Shown in pieces: positions 5,411-12,687 of a stretch of 20,715 bases of DNA. The position numbers and the translations under genes were made by a program. Source of the stretch: Flavobacteriales bacterium UBA2426 (lineage in GTDB: Bacteria; Bacteroidota; Bacteroidia; Flavobacteriales_F; PHOS-HE28); assembly GCA_002342985.1 (NCBI GenBank), contig DDRC01000183.1:1-20715 (forward strand), written 5' to 3'. The notes under the pieces are model-generated. The model worked only from the letters and a program-made list of their open reading frames with translations. It was not told where the DNA came from and did not search any database. How positions within the stretch are numbered: position 1 is the stretch's first letter; each line of letters opens with the position of its first letter.

Positions 5411-7891
5411 ATGGCCGACATCCGAACGCCCGATCAGCGCTTGCGCGTCTTCATCAGCAGCACCATCGAGGAGCTGCGCGAGGAGCGGCGCGCCGTGCGC
5501 GAGGCCGTGGAGTCGCTGCGCCTCATCCCCGTCTTCTTCGAGGCCGGTGCGCGTCCTCATCCGCCGCGCGAGCTATATCGCGCCTACCTCGATCAGAGCG
5601 ACATCTTCGTGGGGATCTACGCGGGCAGCTACGGCTGGGTGGCACCGGAGATGACGGTGAGCGGCCTGGAGGATGAGTACCTGCTCTCCGGCGGGCGCCC
5701 GCAGCTCATTTACATCAAGGACGTCCCCGAGCGTGATGCCAGGCTCACCAGGCTGCTGGACAGCATCAGGGGGAGCGGTGCCGTGAGCTATCAGAAGTTC
5801 AGCACGCCCGCCCAGTTGACCGAGCAGCTGCGCAACGACCTCGCCCTGCTGCTCAGCGAGCGCTTCGCGGCGAAGCGCACCGTGGTGACGGGGGTCGCGC
5901 TGCCCGCCATGCGCAGCGCCACCATCGGCCGCGATGCCGAGCGCGCGGCGCTGCGGGAGCTGCTCCTGCGGCCCGATGTGGGCATGGTGACCCTCACCGG
6001 CACGGGCGGCACCGGCAAGAGCCACCTGGCCCTGCGCGTGGCGCATGACGTACAGCCGCTCATGGCCGACGGGGCACGCTTCGTGGCCCTGGCCCCCGTG
6101 GCACGGCCGGAACAGGTGGTGCCGGCGATCGCGGCAGCGCTGGGCCTCGTGGACAGCGGTGCGGACCTGCTGGAGCGCATCCGCACGGAGCTGGCCGGCC
6201 GGCAATTGCTGTTGCTCATGGACAACTTCGAGCACGTGCTCGATGCTGCACCCGTGGTGGGCGATCTGCTCGACCATGCTCCGCGGCTCAAGGTGCTGGT
6301 CACCAGCCGGGCGCCGCTCCACCTCGTGGGCGAGCAGGTCTTCACGCTGGCCCCGCTGGCCGAACCTCCGGAGCAGGAGCGCGATATCGCACGCCTGATG
6401 GCCTGTCCCTCGGTGGAGCTCTTCATCCACCGCGCGCGGGCCCGTGCCGCGCAGCTCCCGCTCGACACGGCCAACCTGCAGGCCGTTGCCGCGCTCTGTC
6501 GCCGCCTGGATGGACTTCCGCTGGCCATCGAGCTCGCCGCCGCGCATACCAAGTACCTCACGCCCGTGGCCTTGGAGCAGCGCATGCACCGCACGCTGGA
6601 CCTGTTGGAACGCGGCCCACGCGACCTGCCCGAACGGCAGCGCACCATGCGGGCCGCCATCGGGTCCAGCCATGAGCTGCTGGTACCCGGCCATCGGACC
6701 TTTTTCCGGCGGCTCGCCGTGCTGAGCGAGCGCTGGACCATTGAGCTGGCCGCCGCCGTGACCGATGCCGCCGCACTGGGGCTCGACGCCATGGATGCCC
6801 TCGAGCAGTTGGTGGACATGGGCCTGGTGCGCGTGGCGCCGAGCGGCGCGCACGACGCGGACACCGGTCCCCGATTCCAGCTCCTGCACGTGGTGCGTGA
6901 ATTCGCCCTGGAGGAACTGGATGCCCATGGCGAACGCGACCAGGCCATGGAGCGCCTGCAGGCCTGGTGCATGGAGCTCGTGAAGGAATCCTACGTTCAC
7001 GCCAGTACGGACAACGTCATTCCTTGGATGGACCGCGTGGAGGAGGGTTACGCGGATCTGCGCACGGTGATCCGCGCCGCCATGGACCGCGGCGATGTGC
7101 CCACCGTGTGGACCCTGGTGGCGCACCTCAATACGTTCTGGCTGCTGCGGGGCTACCGCGGCGAAGCGCTGGATTGGCTGCGGAGCACCGGGCTCGATGC
7201 CCTGGCGAAGGACCCAACCGCTTTCGCTGAGATGCCCGCCATCCTGCGCGGCGGTGTGCTCTTCGCGGCCGGTACCATGTGCTATTACGCGGAGCACCTG
7301 GATGTGGGCGTGGCCTATCTGGAGCGGGCGGTGGAGTGCTATGCGGAACCGGGCATCCCACCCAACCTCGTCTTCTTCGCCTGGCTCTTCCTCGGCATGT
7401 CGCGCATCGGCGCCAATGACCCGCTGGCCGGTGAGACCATGGCGCATACGCTGCGCGTGGGGCGCGCCAACGGCGATGGATTCCTCGTGGGGCTGGGGCT
7501 CTGCTTCAACCACGAGATCCGCATGCGCGCCGGGCAGACGGAGCTCGCGGCCGCGGACCTCGAGGAGGCGGAGCGCCTTGCGCGCACCCATCCACGGCGC
7601 CTGTTGCACAGCAGTCTGCACCTGGCCAAGGGCAACCTGGCCATGCTGATGGGCAACTACGCCGAAGCAGGCCGGGAATACGCCCTGTGCCTTGATTCGG
7701 CCAACAGCCAGCGCATCGCCGGCACGGTGGGCTGGGCCTTGAACGGCGGCGGCTATTGCGCACTGCTGCAAGGGAGGGTGGAGGAGGCCCGGACCCTGTT
7801 CCGGGAAGGCATCGAAGCGGCCCGCTTGGGCGGCTACCGTGCGGCCATGATGGCGCACTGGGCCGGCCTCGCCTGGGCGCTGCTGCTGTAG
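5411..7891 (+). CDS. DUF4062-STAND ATPase-TPR protein, apparently cut short by an amber stop
   Basis: 826 residues as read. Residues about 9-105 are a DUF4062 domain (RVFISSTIEELREERRAVRE, then SDIFVGIYAGSYGWV). Next is a STAND/NB-ARC-type ATPase: Walker A GTGGTGKS (197-204), Walker B LLLLMDNFEH with Asp271, and the GLPLA motif at 368-372. A helical region and TPR-like repeats (about 540-826) follow. STAND proteins are NTP-driven switches in which the repeats sense a ligand and the N-terminal domain acts as effector or adaptor; some bacterial members act in antiphage immunity and others in signalling. Which applies here is unknown. The start at 5411 is set by the DUF4062 domain and the promoter. 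The TAG at 7889-7891 interrupts a frame that continues 69 codons with the normal C-terminal motif of this family. The gene may therefore be a recent pseudogene, may be tolerated as truncated, or may hold a sequence error. Confidence 0.88.
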   Translation: MADIRTPDQRLRVFISSTIEELREERRAVREAVESLRLIPVFFEAGARPHPPRELYRAYLDQSDIFVGIYAGSYGWVAPEMTVSGLEDEYLLSGGRPQLIYIKDVPERDARLTRLLDSIRGSGAVSYQKFSTPAQLTEQLRNDLALLLSERFAAKRTVVTGVALPAMRSATIGRDAERAALRELLLRPDVGMVTLTGTGGTGKSHLALRVAHDVQPLMADGARFVALAPVARPEQVVPAIAAALGLVDSGADLLERIRTELAGRQLLLLMDNFEHVLDAAPVVGDLLDHAPRLKVLVTSRAPLHLVGEQVFTLAPLAEPPEQERDIARLMACPSVELFIHRARARAAQLPLDTANLQAVAALCRRLDGLPLAIELAAAHTKYLTPVALEQRMHRTLDLLERGPRDLPERQRTMRAAIGSSHELLVPGHRTFFRRLAVLSERWTIELAAAVTDAAALGLDAMDALEQLVDMGLVRVAPSGAHDADTGPRFQLLHVVREFALEELDAHGERDQAMERLQAWCMELVKESYVHASTDNVIPWMDRVEEGYADLRTVIRAAMDRGDVPTVWTLVAHLNTFWLLRGYRGEALDWLRSTGLDALAKDPTAFAEMPAILRGGVLFAAGTMCYYAEHLDVGVAYLERAVECYAEPGIPPNLVFFAWLFLGMSRIGANDPLAGETMAHTLRVGRANGDGFLVGLGLCFNHEIRMRAGQTELAAADLEEAERLARTHPRRLLHSSLHLAKGNLAMLMGNYAEAGREYALCLDSANSQRIAGTVGWALNGGGYCALLQGRVEEARTLFREGIEAARLGGYRAAMMAHWAGLAWALLL

Positions 7892-8101
7892 GGCGATGCC
7901 GAGCGGGCTGGCCGGCTCTTCGGTGCGGCGGAGGCGCAGCGCAGCTCGATCCGCTACTCACCCTGGCGCGTGACGCAAAGTCTGTTCGAGCGCGTCCGTG
8001 CCGAGTTGGAGAAGGCCATGGCGCCCGATGTGCTGGCGCGCAGCATGGCCGAAGGCGCAGCGCTCAGCATGGATGAAGTGCTCGCCCTGGCGTCCTCCTG
8101 A
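7892..8101 (+). other. In-frame continuation of the STAND-TPR gene after the amber stop
   Basis: The same reading frame runs for 69 more codons to TGA at 8099-8101. It opens GDAERAGRLFGAAEAQRSS and ends MSMDEVLAL-like (ALSMDEVLALASS). 'GD.ERAARLFGAAEA' and a final '.G..LS.e.A...A' are the usual ending of AfsR/LuxR-type STAND-TPR proteins. This segment is therefore the original C-terminus, not a chance frame. A single C-to-T change (CAG to TAG) would explain the stop, since Gln-Gly-Asp is common at this place in relatives. Confidence 0.75.
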
Positions 8102-8233
8102 CCCGGCCTTGCCGACCGGCAGCTGTTCTGGCATCACGCTTCGGTGCGGGGAAGGGCTGCCCGGGATGACGTATGGAAGCGAGCCCGAAGGAGCAGTTTC
8201 GAACCTCAATGAGGATCGCGTGTACGGTGCGAC

Positions 8234-8746
8234 ATGCGCTCCGTTCTGCTGCTGCTCGCGCTTGCGCCCATCGCACTGGCCGCCCAGCACTGCGGTTACG
8301 ACTTCGCCGCCATCATCGTGGTGCATCCTCATCGCTTGAACAGCGCGGCGGACGAGCCCTGCCTGCGTATCACCCTGCTCGACACGAACAACCTGCCGGC
8401 CATGATCAACGGTCAGGAATGGAACCGGTTCCGGCCGAATGATGGTCGCAGCACCCTGCCCGACCGCACCTGGCAACCGCACTTCGATCGGTACAAGGGC
8501 CATGAGTTCCCGTTCGCCGGCGACAACTACGTCCTGGTGGTCCCGGCCCGGCTGGACTATTCGGGATACGCCATCCTGGTGCAGGATGAACGCAATGGAG
8601 GCCTGGGTGGACTGCGACGCAGGGTGGTGCCGATCACCAACAACGATGTATACCCGCTGTGTGGCCGATACGATGAGGAGGTCTATCCACCACTGGAAGG
8701 AAGACCGACCTTCGCACCGGTGGACATCATGCTTGATCCGCGATGA
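8234..8746 (+). CDS. Exported hypothetical protein
   Basis: 170 residues. A signal peptide covers residues 1-17 (MRSVLLLLALAPIALAA) and the mature protein starts QHCGYDF. The remainder is beta-rich with no catalytic motif I recognise. FPFAGDNYVLVVPARLDYSGYAILVQDE reads as a beta-sandwich core, and single cysteines near both ends (CGYDF and PLCGRYD) could form a disulfide. Secreted Bacteroidota proteins of similar look exist without known function. It is the first gene of a four-gene run of exported proteins, and its stop overlaps the next start in ATGA (8743-8746). The 132-base gap before it (8102-8233) holds no clear gene; TACGGTGCG at about 8223 is only a weak promoter match. Confidence 0.72.
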   Translation: MRSVLLLLALAPIALAAQHCGYDFAAIIVVHPHRLNSAADEPCLRITLLDTNNLPAMINGQEWNRFRPNDGRSTLPDRTWQPHFDRYKGHEFPFAGDNYVLVVPARLDYSGYAILVQDERNGGLGGLRRRVVPITNNDVYPLCGRYDEEVYPPLEGRPTFAPVDIMLDPR

Positions 8747-9309
8747 GAGCCCTGCTCCTTGTGCATTCATGCATGCTGGGGCTCATCCTCCCGGCACAGC
8801 CCGATTTCGACCGCAACTACTGCGGCTTCGCGCCCAATGACAGCATCGACATCACCAGCGATGGGATCCCGGACCTGGTGGTGCAGGGCTTCCGCAGCGG
8901 CACGGATGATGAGCCGAGCAGCTCAGGCACCTGCTATCTCCATGTGATGAACCTGCCGGGCACCATCCTGTTGAATGCCCGCGATGCGCAAGGCTACTGG
9001 CGTGTCAAGCAGTTCGCTAACGGTGATCACGTAGCGGCCATCGACACCGCCGTGCAGGACGATCTGCGCATACCGACCATCTGCTACACGGACGGTTCCA
9101 TCCAAGTGGCCTATTGGGGTTATGGGCACCAGTCGTCAATGATGACCGTATCGCCCAACCTGAGGGCCCAGCATTACGTGTTCCGAACGGTGGCGAACGG
9201 CAAGACCTGGCACGGATCCTTCAGCATTGAGCCACGCGTGCGGATGGACCTGGTGAAGATGCGCGTTGGCGCATTGGTGCCCGCCGATCAACCCTTCGTG
9301 GTGCGGTGA
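8743..9309 (+). CDS. Exported protein with one copy of a DxTxDGxxDL-type domain
   Basis: 188 residues, starting inside the stop of the preceding gene (ATGA), so the pair is probably translationally coupled. The signal peptide is about residues 1-19 (MRALLLVHSCMLGLILPAQ). Residues 32-47 read NDSIDITSDGIPDLVV, a calcium-loop-like D.T.DG..DL motif. Beta-rich sequence follows, with PGTILLNARDAQGYW, an ITSDG-like repeat and HYVFRTVANGKTWHGSFSIE. The same order of motifs occurs twice in the protein at 10999-12195 (DEYVDVTGDGRADLL; DERVNLNGDEVDDLV; then PGTQLLMS and ALVFRTMEYGRPTIGTLEI). The genes are therefore related by duplication. Function is unknown and no enzyme motif was seen. The EF-like loop hints at calcium binding. 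Confidence 0.75.
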   Translation: MRALLLVHSCMLGLILPAQPDFDRNYCGFAPNDSIDITSDGIPDLVVQGFRSGTDDEPSSSGTCYLHVMNLPGTILLNARDAQGYWRVKQFANGDHVAAIDTAVQDDLRIPTICYTDGSIQVAYWGYGHQSSMMTVSPNLRAQHYVFRTVANGKTWHGSFSIEPRVRMDLVKMRVGALVPADQPFVVR

Positions 9310-9337
9310 CCGCGCCGATGCAACCTTGAAGATCCCC

Positions 9338-10999
9338 ATGACCCGATTGCTCCTCTTCCTTGCCGCGCTGGTGCTCCACCATGTGCTCAACGCACAGTTC
9401 AATTGGCAGTGGGCGCGGCAGCTCACCGGGCAGATCCAGCCCAGCATGCACGGGCTCGCGGTGGACGCGGCCGGCAACACCGTGGTCTGCGGCGGCTACT
9501 ACGGCACGCTCACCATCGGCGCCCTGCCGCCGCTCACCAGCGCCGGGCAGAGCGACCTCTTCGTGGCCAAGTTCTCGGCGGATGGCACGCCGCTCTGGGT
9601 GCGCGGCGCGGGCGGCGTCAACTTCGATGAGGCCTGGGATGTGACGGTGGACGCGCAGGGACGCATCTCCATCACCGGCTATTTCGAGAGCCCCAGCATC
9701 ACCATCGGTGCCACCGCGCTGAGCAGGCTGGGCAACATGGACATCCTCGTGGCGCAATACGATGCGAACGGCACAGCGCTCTGGGCGCAGCGCTATGGCT
9801 GGACGGCGAGCACCGGACTGGAATGGGGCCGCGGGATCGTGGCCGATGCCAACAACGACCTGTACGTGGCCGGGCAGTACAAGACCGCGCTCCAGGTGAC
9901 CGGCCTTCCTGAACTGGATGCCTGCAACAACCGGGAACAAGGCTTCCTGATGAAGCTCGATGCCAATGGGAATGGCATCTGGTCCTTGCGTCCGCAGTGC
10001 ACCAGCGACCAAAGCCTCGGGCAGACCGTGTGCAACGCCCTGGCCCTGGATCCAGCAGGGAACGTCTTCCTGGGCGGTGATTTCAGGGGCGATACCGCCT
10101 TCTTCGCCACGGACACCCTGCCCAACTTTATGCCCAGCGGACAGAGCGACGATGCCTTCGTGGTGAAGTACACCCCGGATGGCGAGGAAGCGTGGGTGAA
10201 GGCCTGGGCGGGCTTCAACTACGACGAGATCAAGAGCATCGCCACGGACAGCGAGGGGAACGTGATCGTCGCCACCACCCGTGAAGGCGGCTACCTGATC
10301 GATGGCATCGACCTGCCGATCGCCGGCACGTTGACCACCTACGACATCACCTTGTGGAAAGTGGACCCGCAAGGGACCGCCATGTGGGGCATCCGCGCCG
10401 GGAATGGCATCGGGACCCACGAACTGCTTTCCGCGGATGTCGACGCGAACGACCATGTGTGGGCCGGCGGCTACTTCGGGCGGAACATCTTCGTCGATAC
10501 GTTCGAGGTGCCTGATCTTGGAACGGACCTTCCTTATGGCCTGGTCGTGGCGCACTTCGACCCGGAGGGTACGGTGCTCGACGCATACGTGGACCGTGGT
10601 GTCGGCCCTCTTCTGGTGAACCGGCTGCGTTGCGGCGAAGCCGGTGAACTGCACCTGGCGGGCGGATACAACGACTCCATCACGTTCGCGCCCTTGGCGC
10701 AGCTGAACGGTGATGGCAGCTTCGTGGTGAAGGGCGATGACCTGACGACCAGCATCACTGCTCCGCCGAGCGATCACGCCTGGTCCGCGGCTCCCGTACC
10801 TGCCGATCGGTACATCGTGATCACCGCCTCGAACGGCGGGGCGCTTGGAGAGTTGCGTGTACTGGACGCTTTGGGCCGCGAGGTCCTTCGCGCCAGCACA
10901 CAGGGAAACACCTTCAGCTTGGACTGTTCCACGTGGCCTGCTGGCAGCTATGTGGTGCACAGCGGAAGGCTGCACGAACGCATACTCGTGTTGCACTGA
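9338..10999 (+). CDS. Secreted beta-propeller-like protein with T9SS type A sorting domain
   Basis: 553 residues. A signal peptide spans residues 1-20 (MTRLLLFLAALVLHHVLNAQ). Most of the protein consists of SBBP-like propeller repeats: VDAAGNTVVCGGYY, FVAKFSADGTPLWVRG, VDAQGRISITGYF, YDANGTALWAQRYG and so on. The last ~80 residues fit the type A sorting domain: APVPADRYIVI, then GELRVLDALGREVL and WPAGSYVVHSGRLHERILVL. Such tails direct export through the type IX system and are normally removed at the cell surface. ATG at 9338 is preferred over the open frame from 9266 because the signal peptide starts there. It follows the previous gene by 28 bases and its stop overlaps the next start by one base (TGATG), so it belongs to the same run. 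Confidence 0.88.
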   Translation: MTRLLLFLAALVLHHVLNAQFNWQWARQLTGQIQPSMHGLAVDAAGNTVVCGGYYGTLTIGALPPLTSAGQSDLFVAKFSADGTPLWVRGAGGVNFDEAWDVTVDAQGRISITGYFESPSITIGATALSRLGNMDILVAQYDANGTALWAQRYGWTASTGLEWGRGIVADANNDLYVAGQYKTALQVTGLPELDACNNREQGFLMKLDANGNGIWSLRPQCTSDQSLGQTVCNALALDPAGNVFLGGDFRGDTAFFATDTLPNFMPSGQSDDAFVVKYTPDGEEAWVKAWAGFNYDEIKSIATDSEGNVIVATTREGGYLIDGIDLPIAGTLTTYDITLWKVDPQGTAMWGIRAGNGIGTHELLSADVDANDHVWAGGYFGRNIFVDTFEVPDLGTDLPYGLVVAHFDPEGTVLDAYVDRGVGPLLVNRLRCGEAGELHLAGGYNDSITFAPLAQLNGDGSFVVKGDDLTTSITAPPSDHAWSAAPVPADRYIVITASNGGALGELRVLDALGREVLRASTQGNTFSLDCSTWPAGSYVVHSGRLHERILVLH

Positions 11000-12195
11000 T
11001 GCGCATTTCCAGCTGTCGTTCAGTGGACCCGTGCAGGTCGGTAGTGCTGCTGCTGGCCGGCCTTTACCTGGGTCTCCACGCGACTGCCCAAGGCGACCGC
11101 ATCATCCCCGGCCCTCCGCCTGATGAGTACGTGGACGTGACCGGCGATGGGCGCGCTGATCTGCTGATCACCAGCCGCACCATTCAGATCTCCGATCCCG
11201 AGCAACCCGGATACCATGGCTTGCATAAGGTGGGTGTGCGTACGCTGAGCGGCACCGCTGTGCTGATGTGGAGCACACCGAGCAACCAGCGCTGGTTCAC
11301 CCTGGACAGCGCCGCGCGACTCGATACTGCGGAGCTCGCCGCGCGCATCCGCTTCAAGCAACTGAGTTGGACCGACCAGGATAAGCCCACGGAATTCTGG
11401 TTGCTGGAGCGCCCGTTCGGACCGGCGATCACAGCGGATCAGGATGGTTGGTACGGAACCGGCGAGCACCCCGGCGTCCGCACGCTGGTCATTCGCAGCG
11501 CGAATGATCTCGGCACGAGCATCGCTGCGTTCAACTTCGAATTGCCCTTCCCGTATGGGCGGATCGTGGTCCGTTCCATCGAGGCGGTGCGTGTGCCGAA
11601 TGGATATGGCGCGGAGGGTGATCACGTGCCACCGAAGCCCAAGGTCGTTCGTGAATACGAGTTCGGGCATGAAGAGAGCGAGCCGCAGGTGATCGTGCCG
11701 CCGGGTGTGCCGCCGGATGAACGCGTGAACCTGAACGGCGACGAGGTGGATGACCTGGTGATCACCGGCCGTCGCGAGCGAATTGATGGAACCAACGAGC
11801 AGGGCCGCTTCATCCGGGGCATCTCACCGATGCCCGGCACTCAATTGCTCATGTCCCGTGAGCGCTGGGGCGTGCTGGGCTTCTTCCAGCTGCACGAAGG
11901 CGAGGTATTGACTCCGGAGCGACTGGCCAGTGGGCTTGGCGCTGGCGTGCTCGCCTGGGCTGATGGTGCGCAGGTGTTCATCCCGGTCGCACACCATCCG
12001 GTCGGCATGTCCGGTCGACCGCAGGGCTGGTCGTTCGAGGCGGATGCCTTCAACGGTGCGCTCGTATTCCGGACCATGGAATACGGCCGACCGACCATCG
12101 GTACGCTCGAGATCGTTACGGACGGGAGCGGAGGGCAGTTCAGAGTGCGGCCACAGACCTGGGTGGAGGAAGGGCAGGTGCTGGAGGTGCGCTAG
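10999..12195 (+). CDS. Exported protein with a tandem duplicated domain
   Basis: 398 residues. The start shares one base with the preceding stop (TGATG at 10997-11001); the open frame begins further upstream at 10933, but the N-terminal signal-like stretch (VVLLLAGLYLGLHATAQ) follows this ATG. Two copies of a ~200-residue unit can be seen. Unit 1 begins PGPPPDEYVDVTGDGRADLL, with Asp42 first, and unit 2 begins PGVPPDERVNLNGDEVDDLV, with Asp240 first. Both then show an LSGTAVLM or PGTQLLMS segment, and both end with a GRIVVRSIE or IGTLEIVT strand. A single copy forms the protein at 8743-9309. The first unit keeps the acidic D.T.DG..D loop; the second has lost part of it (NLNGDEVDD), so metal binding may differ. 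I do not recognise the domain. No T9SS tail was seen. Confidence 0.78.
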   Translation: MRISSCRSVDPCRSVVLLLAGLYLGLHATAQGDRIIPGPPPDEYVDVTGDGRADLLITSRTIQISDPEQPGYHGLHKVGVRTLSGTAVLMWSTPSNQRWFTLDSAARLDTAELAARIRFKQLSWTDQDKPTEFWLLERPFGPAITADQDGWYGTGEHPGVRTLVIRSANDLGTSIAAFNFELPFPYGRIVVRSIEAVRVPNGYGAEGDHVPPKPKVVREYEFGHEESEPQVIVPPGVPPDERVNLNGDEVDDLVITGRRERIDGTNEQGRFIRGISPMPGTQLLMSRERWGVLGFFQLHEGEVLTPERLASGLGAGVLAWADGAQVFIPVAHHPVGMSGRPQGWSFEADAFNGALVFRTMEYGRPTIGTLEIVTDGSGGQFRVRPQTWVEEGQVLEVR

Positions 12196-12198
12196 CTC

Positions 12199-12208
12199 GC
12201 ATCTTCGC
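12199..12208 (+). promoter_or_regulatory. Possible -7 promoter element (GCATCTTCGC)
   Basis: Identical to the ten bases in front of the membrane-protein gene at 2579, placed 27 bases before the ATG at 12236. No -33 TTG lies at the usual spacing. Confidence 0.35.
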
Positions 12209-12235
12209 CCCGCGTCGTTCGCCGATGCGTGAACC

Positions 12236-12520
12236 ATGACCGACCAGGAACTCGCCCGCGCGCTGCGCGCCCTGAGCCGCAACGCGCTCATGCTGCAGAC
12301 GGAGCTGCGCAATGGCCTCGTGGATGAGGGCCTCATCGCCGACATCGAGGCGTGCATGGAGCAGGGCATCTCGCTGGATGCGCGTTGCGCGGCGCTGGTG
12401 GGGCTGGTGGATGCCCTGCGCGAGAGCACCTTGACCCCGCGCGCGGAACTGTTGAGCGACACCATTCGTGCGTGCGAGAAGCTGCGCGATGGGATCGAGC
12501 GCGTGCTGGGGCGCTTGTGA
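12236..12520 (+). CDS. Small helical protein of unknown function
   Basis: 94 residues, no signal peptide or membrane span, so probably cytoplasmic. The sequence is almost wholly alpha-helical with heptad-like leucines (LARALRALSRNALMLQTELRNGLVDEGLI; CAALVGLVDALRES; KLRDGIERVLGRL). It could be a small dimeric helical bundle. It has two cysteines, in EACMEQG and RACEKL. No family is recognised. It has its own upstream CATCTTCGC element and converges with the Feo cluster, with 11 bases between the two stops. Codon use (strong third-position GC) is like its neighbours, which supports real coding. Confidence 0.6.
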   Translation: MTDQELARALRALSRNALMLQTELRNGLVDEGLIADIEACMEQGISLDARCAALVGLVDALRESTLTPRAELLSDTIRACEKLRDGIERVLGRL

Positions 12521-12531
12521 GGCAGCAGGGT

Positions 12532-12687
12532 TCAGTGCTCGCCGCATCCGGCGCAGCCGGTGCACGGGCCGCACGCCACGCTGCCGGCCGACTGACCCGC
12601 CTGCGCGGACTTCCGCTTCGGTGCCCACACCCAAGCCAGGTAAAGCGCGGCGCCGAGCACGATGGCGATGGTGAGCGCGGTCTGCAT
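12532..12687 (-). CDS. FeoB-associated Cys-rich membrane peptide
   Basis: 51 residues. One N-terminal membrane span (ALTIAIVLGAALYLAWVW, about residues 3-20) is followed by a basic patch (APKRKSA) and a C-terminal tail with four cysteines (CGPCTGCAGCGEH). This is the layout of the FeoB-associated Cys-rich family encoded next to feoB in many bacteria; it is thought to help ferrous-iron handling at the cytoplasmic face, although the mechanism is not settled. Its ATG overlaps the feoB stop by one base (TGATG on the minus strand), which suggests coupled translation. The open frame upstream to 12882 lies antisense-free inside feoB but is an out-of-frame shadow. Confidence 0.85.
   Translation of the reverse strand: MQTALTIAIVLGAALYLAWVWAPKRKSAQAGQSAGSVACGPCTGCAGCGEH

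Noticed and set aside
5573..7858. Minus-strand open frame (761 codons) inside the STAND gene
   Set aside because: Antisense shadow of a clear DUF4062-STAND-TPR coding sequence; His/Gln/Gly-rich and without motifs.
8108..8125. Hairpin TGCCG-AC-CGGCA as a terminator of the STAND gene
   Set aside because: Five base pairs around a two-base gap cannot form a proper loop, and there is no T-tract.
9221..10996. Minus-strand open frame (591 codons) across the secreted propeller gene
   Set aside because: Antisense shadow of the T9SS-tailed protein; no recognisable domain or start context.
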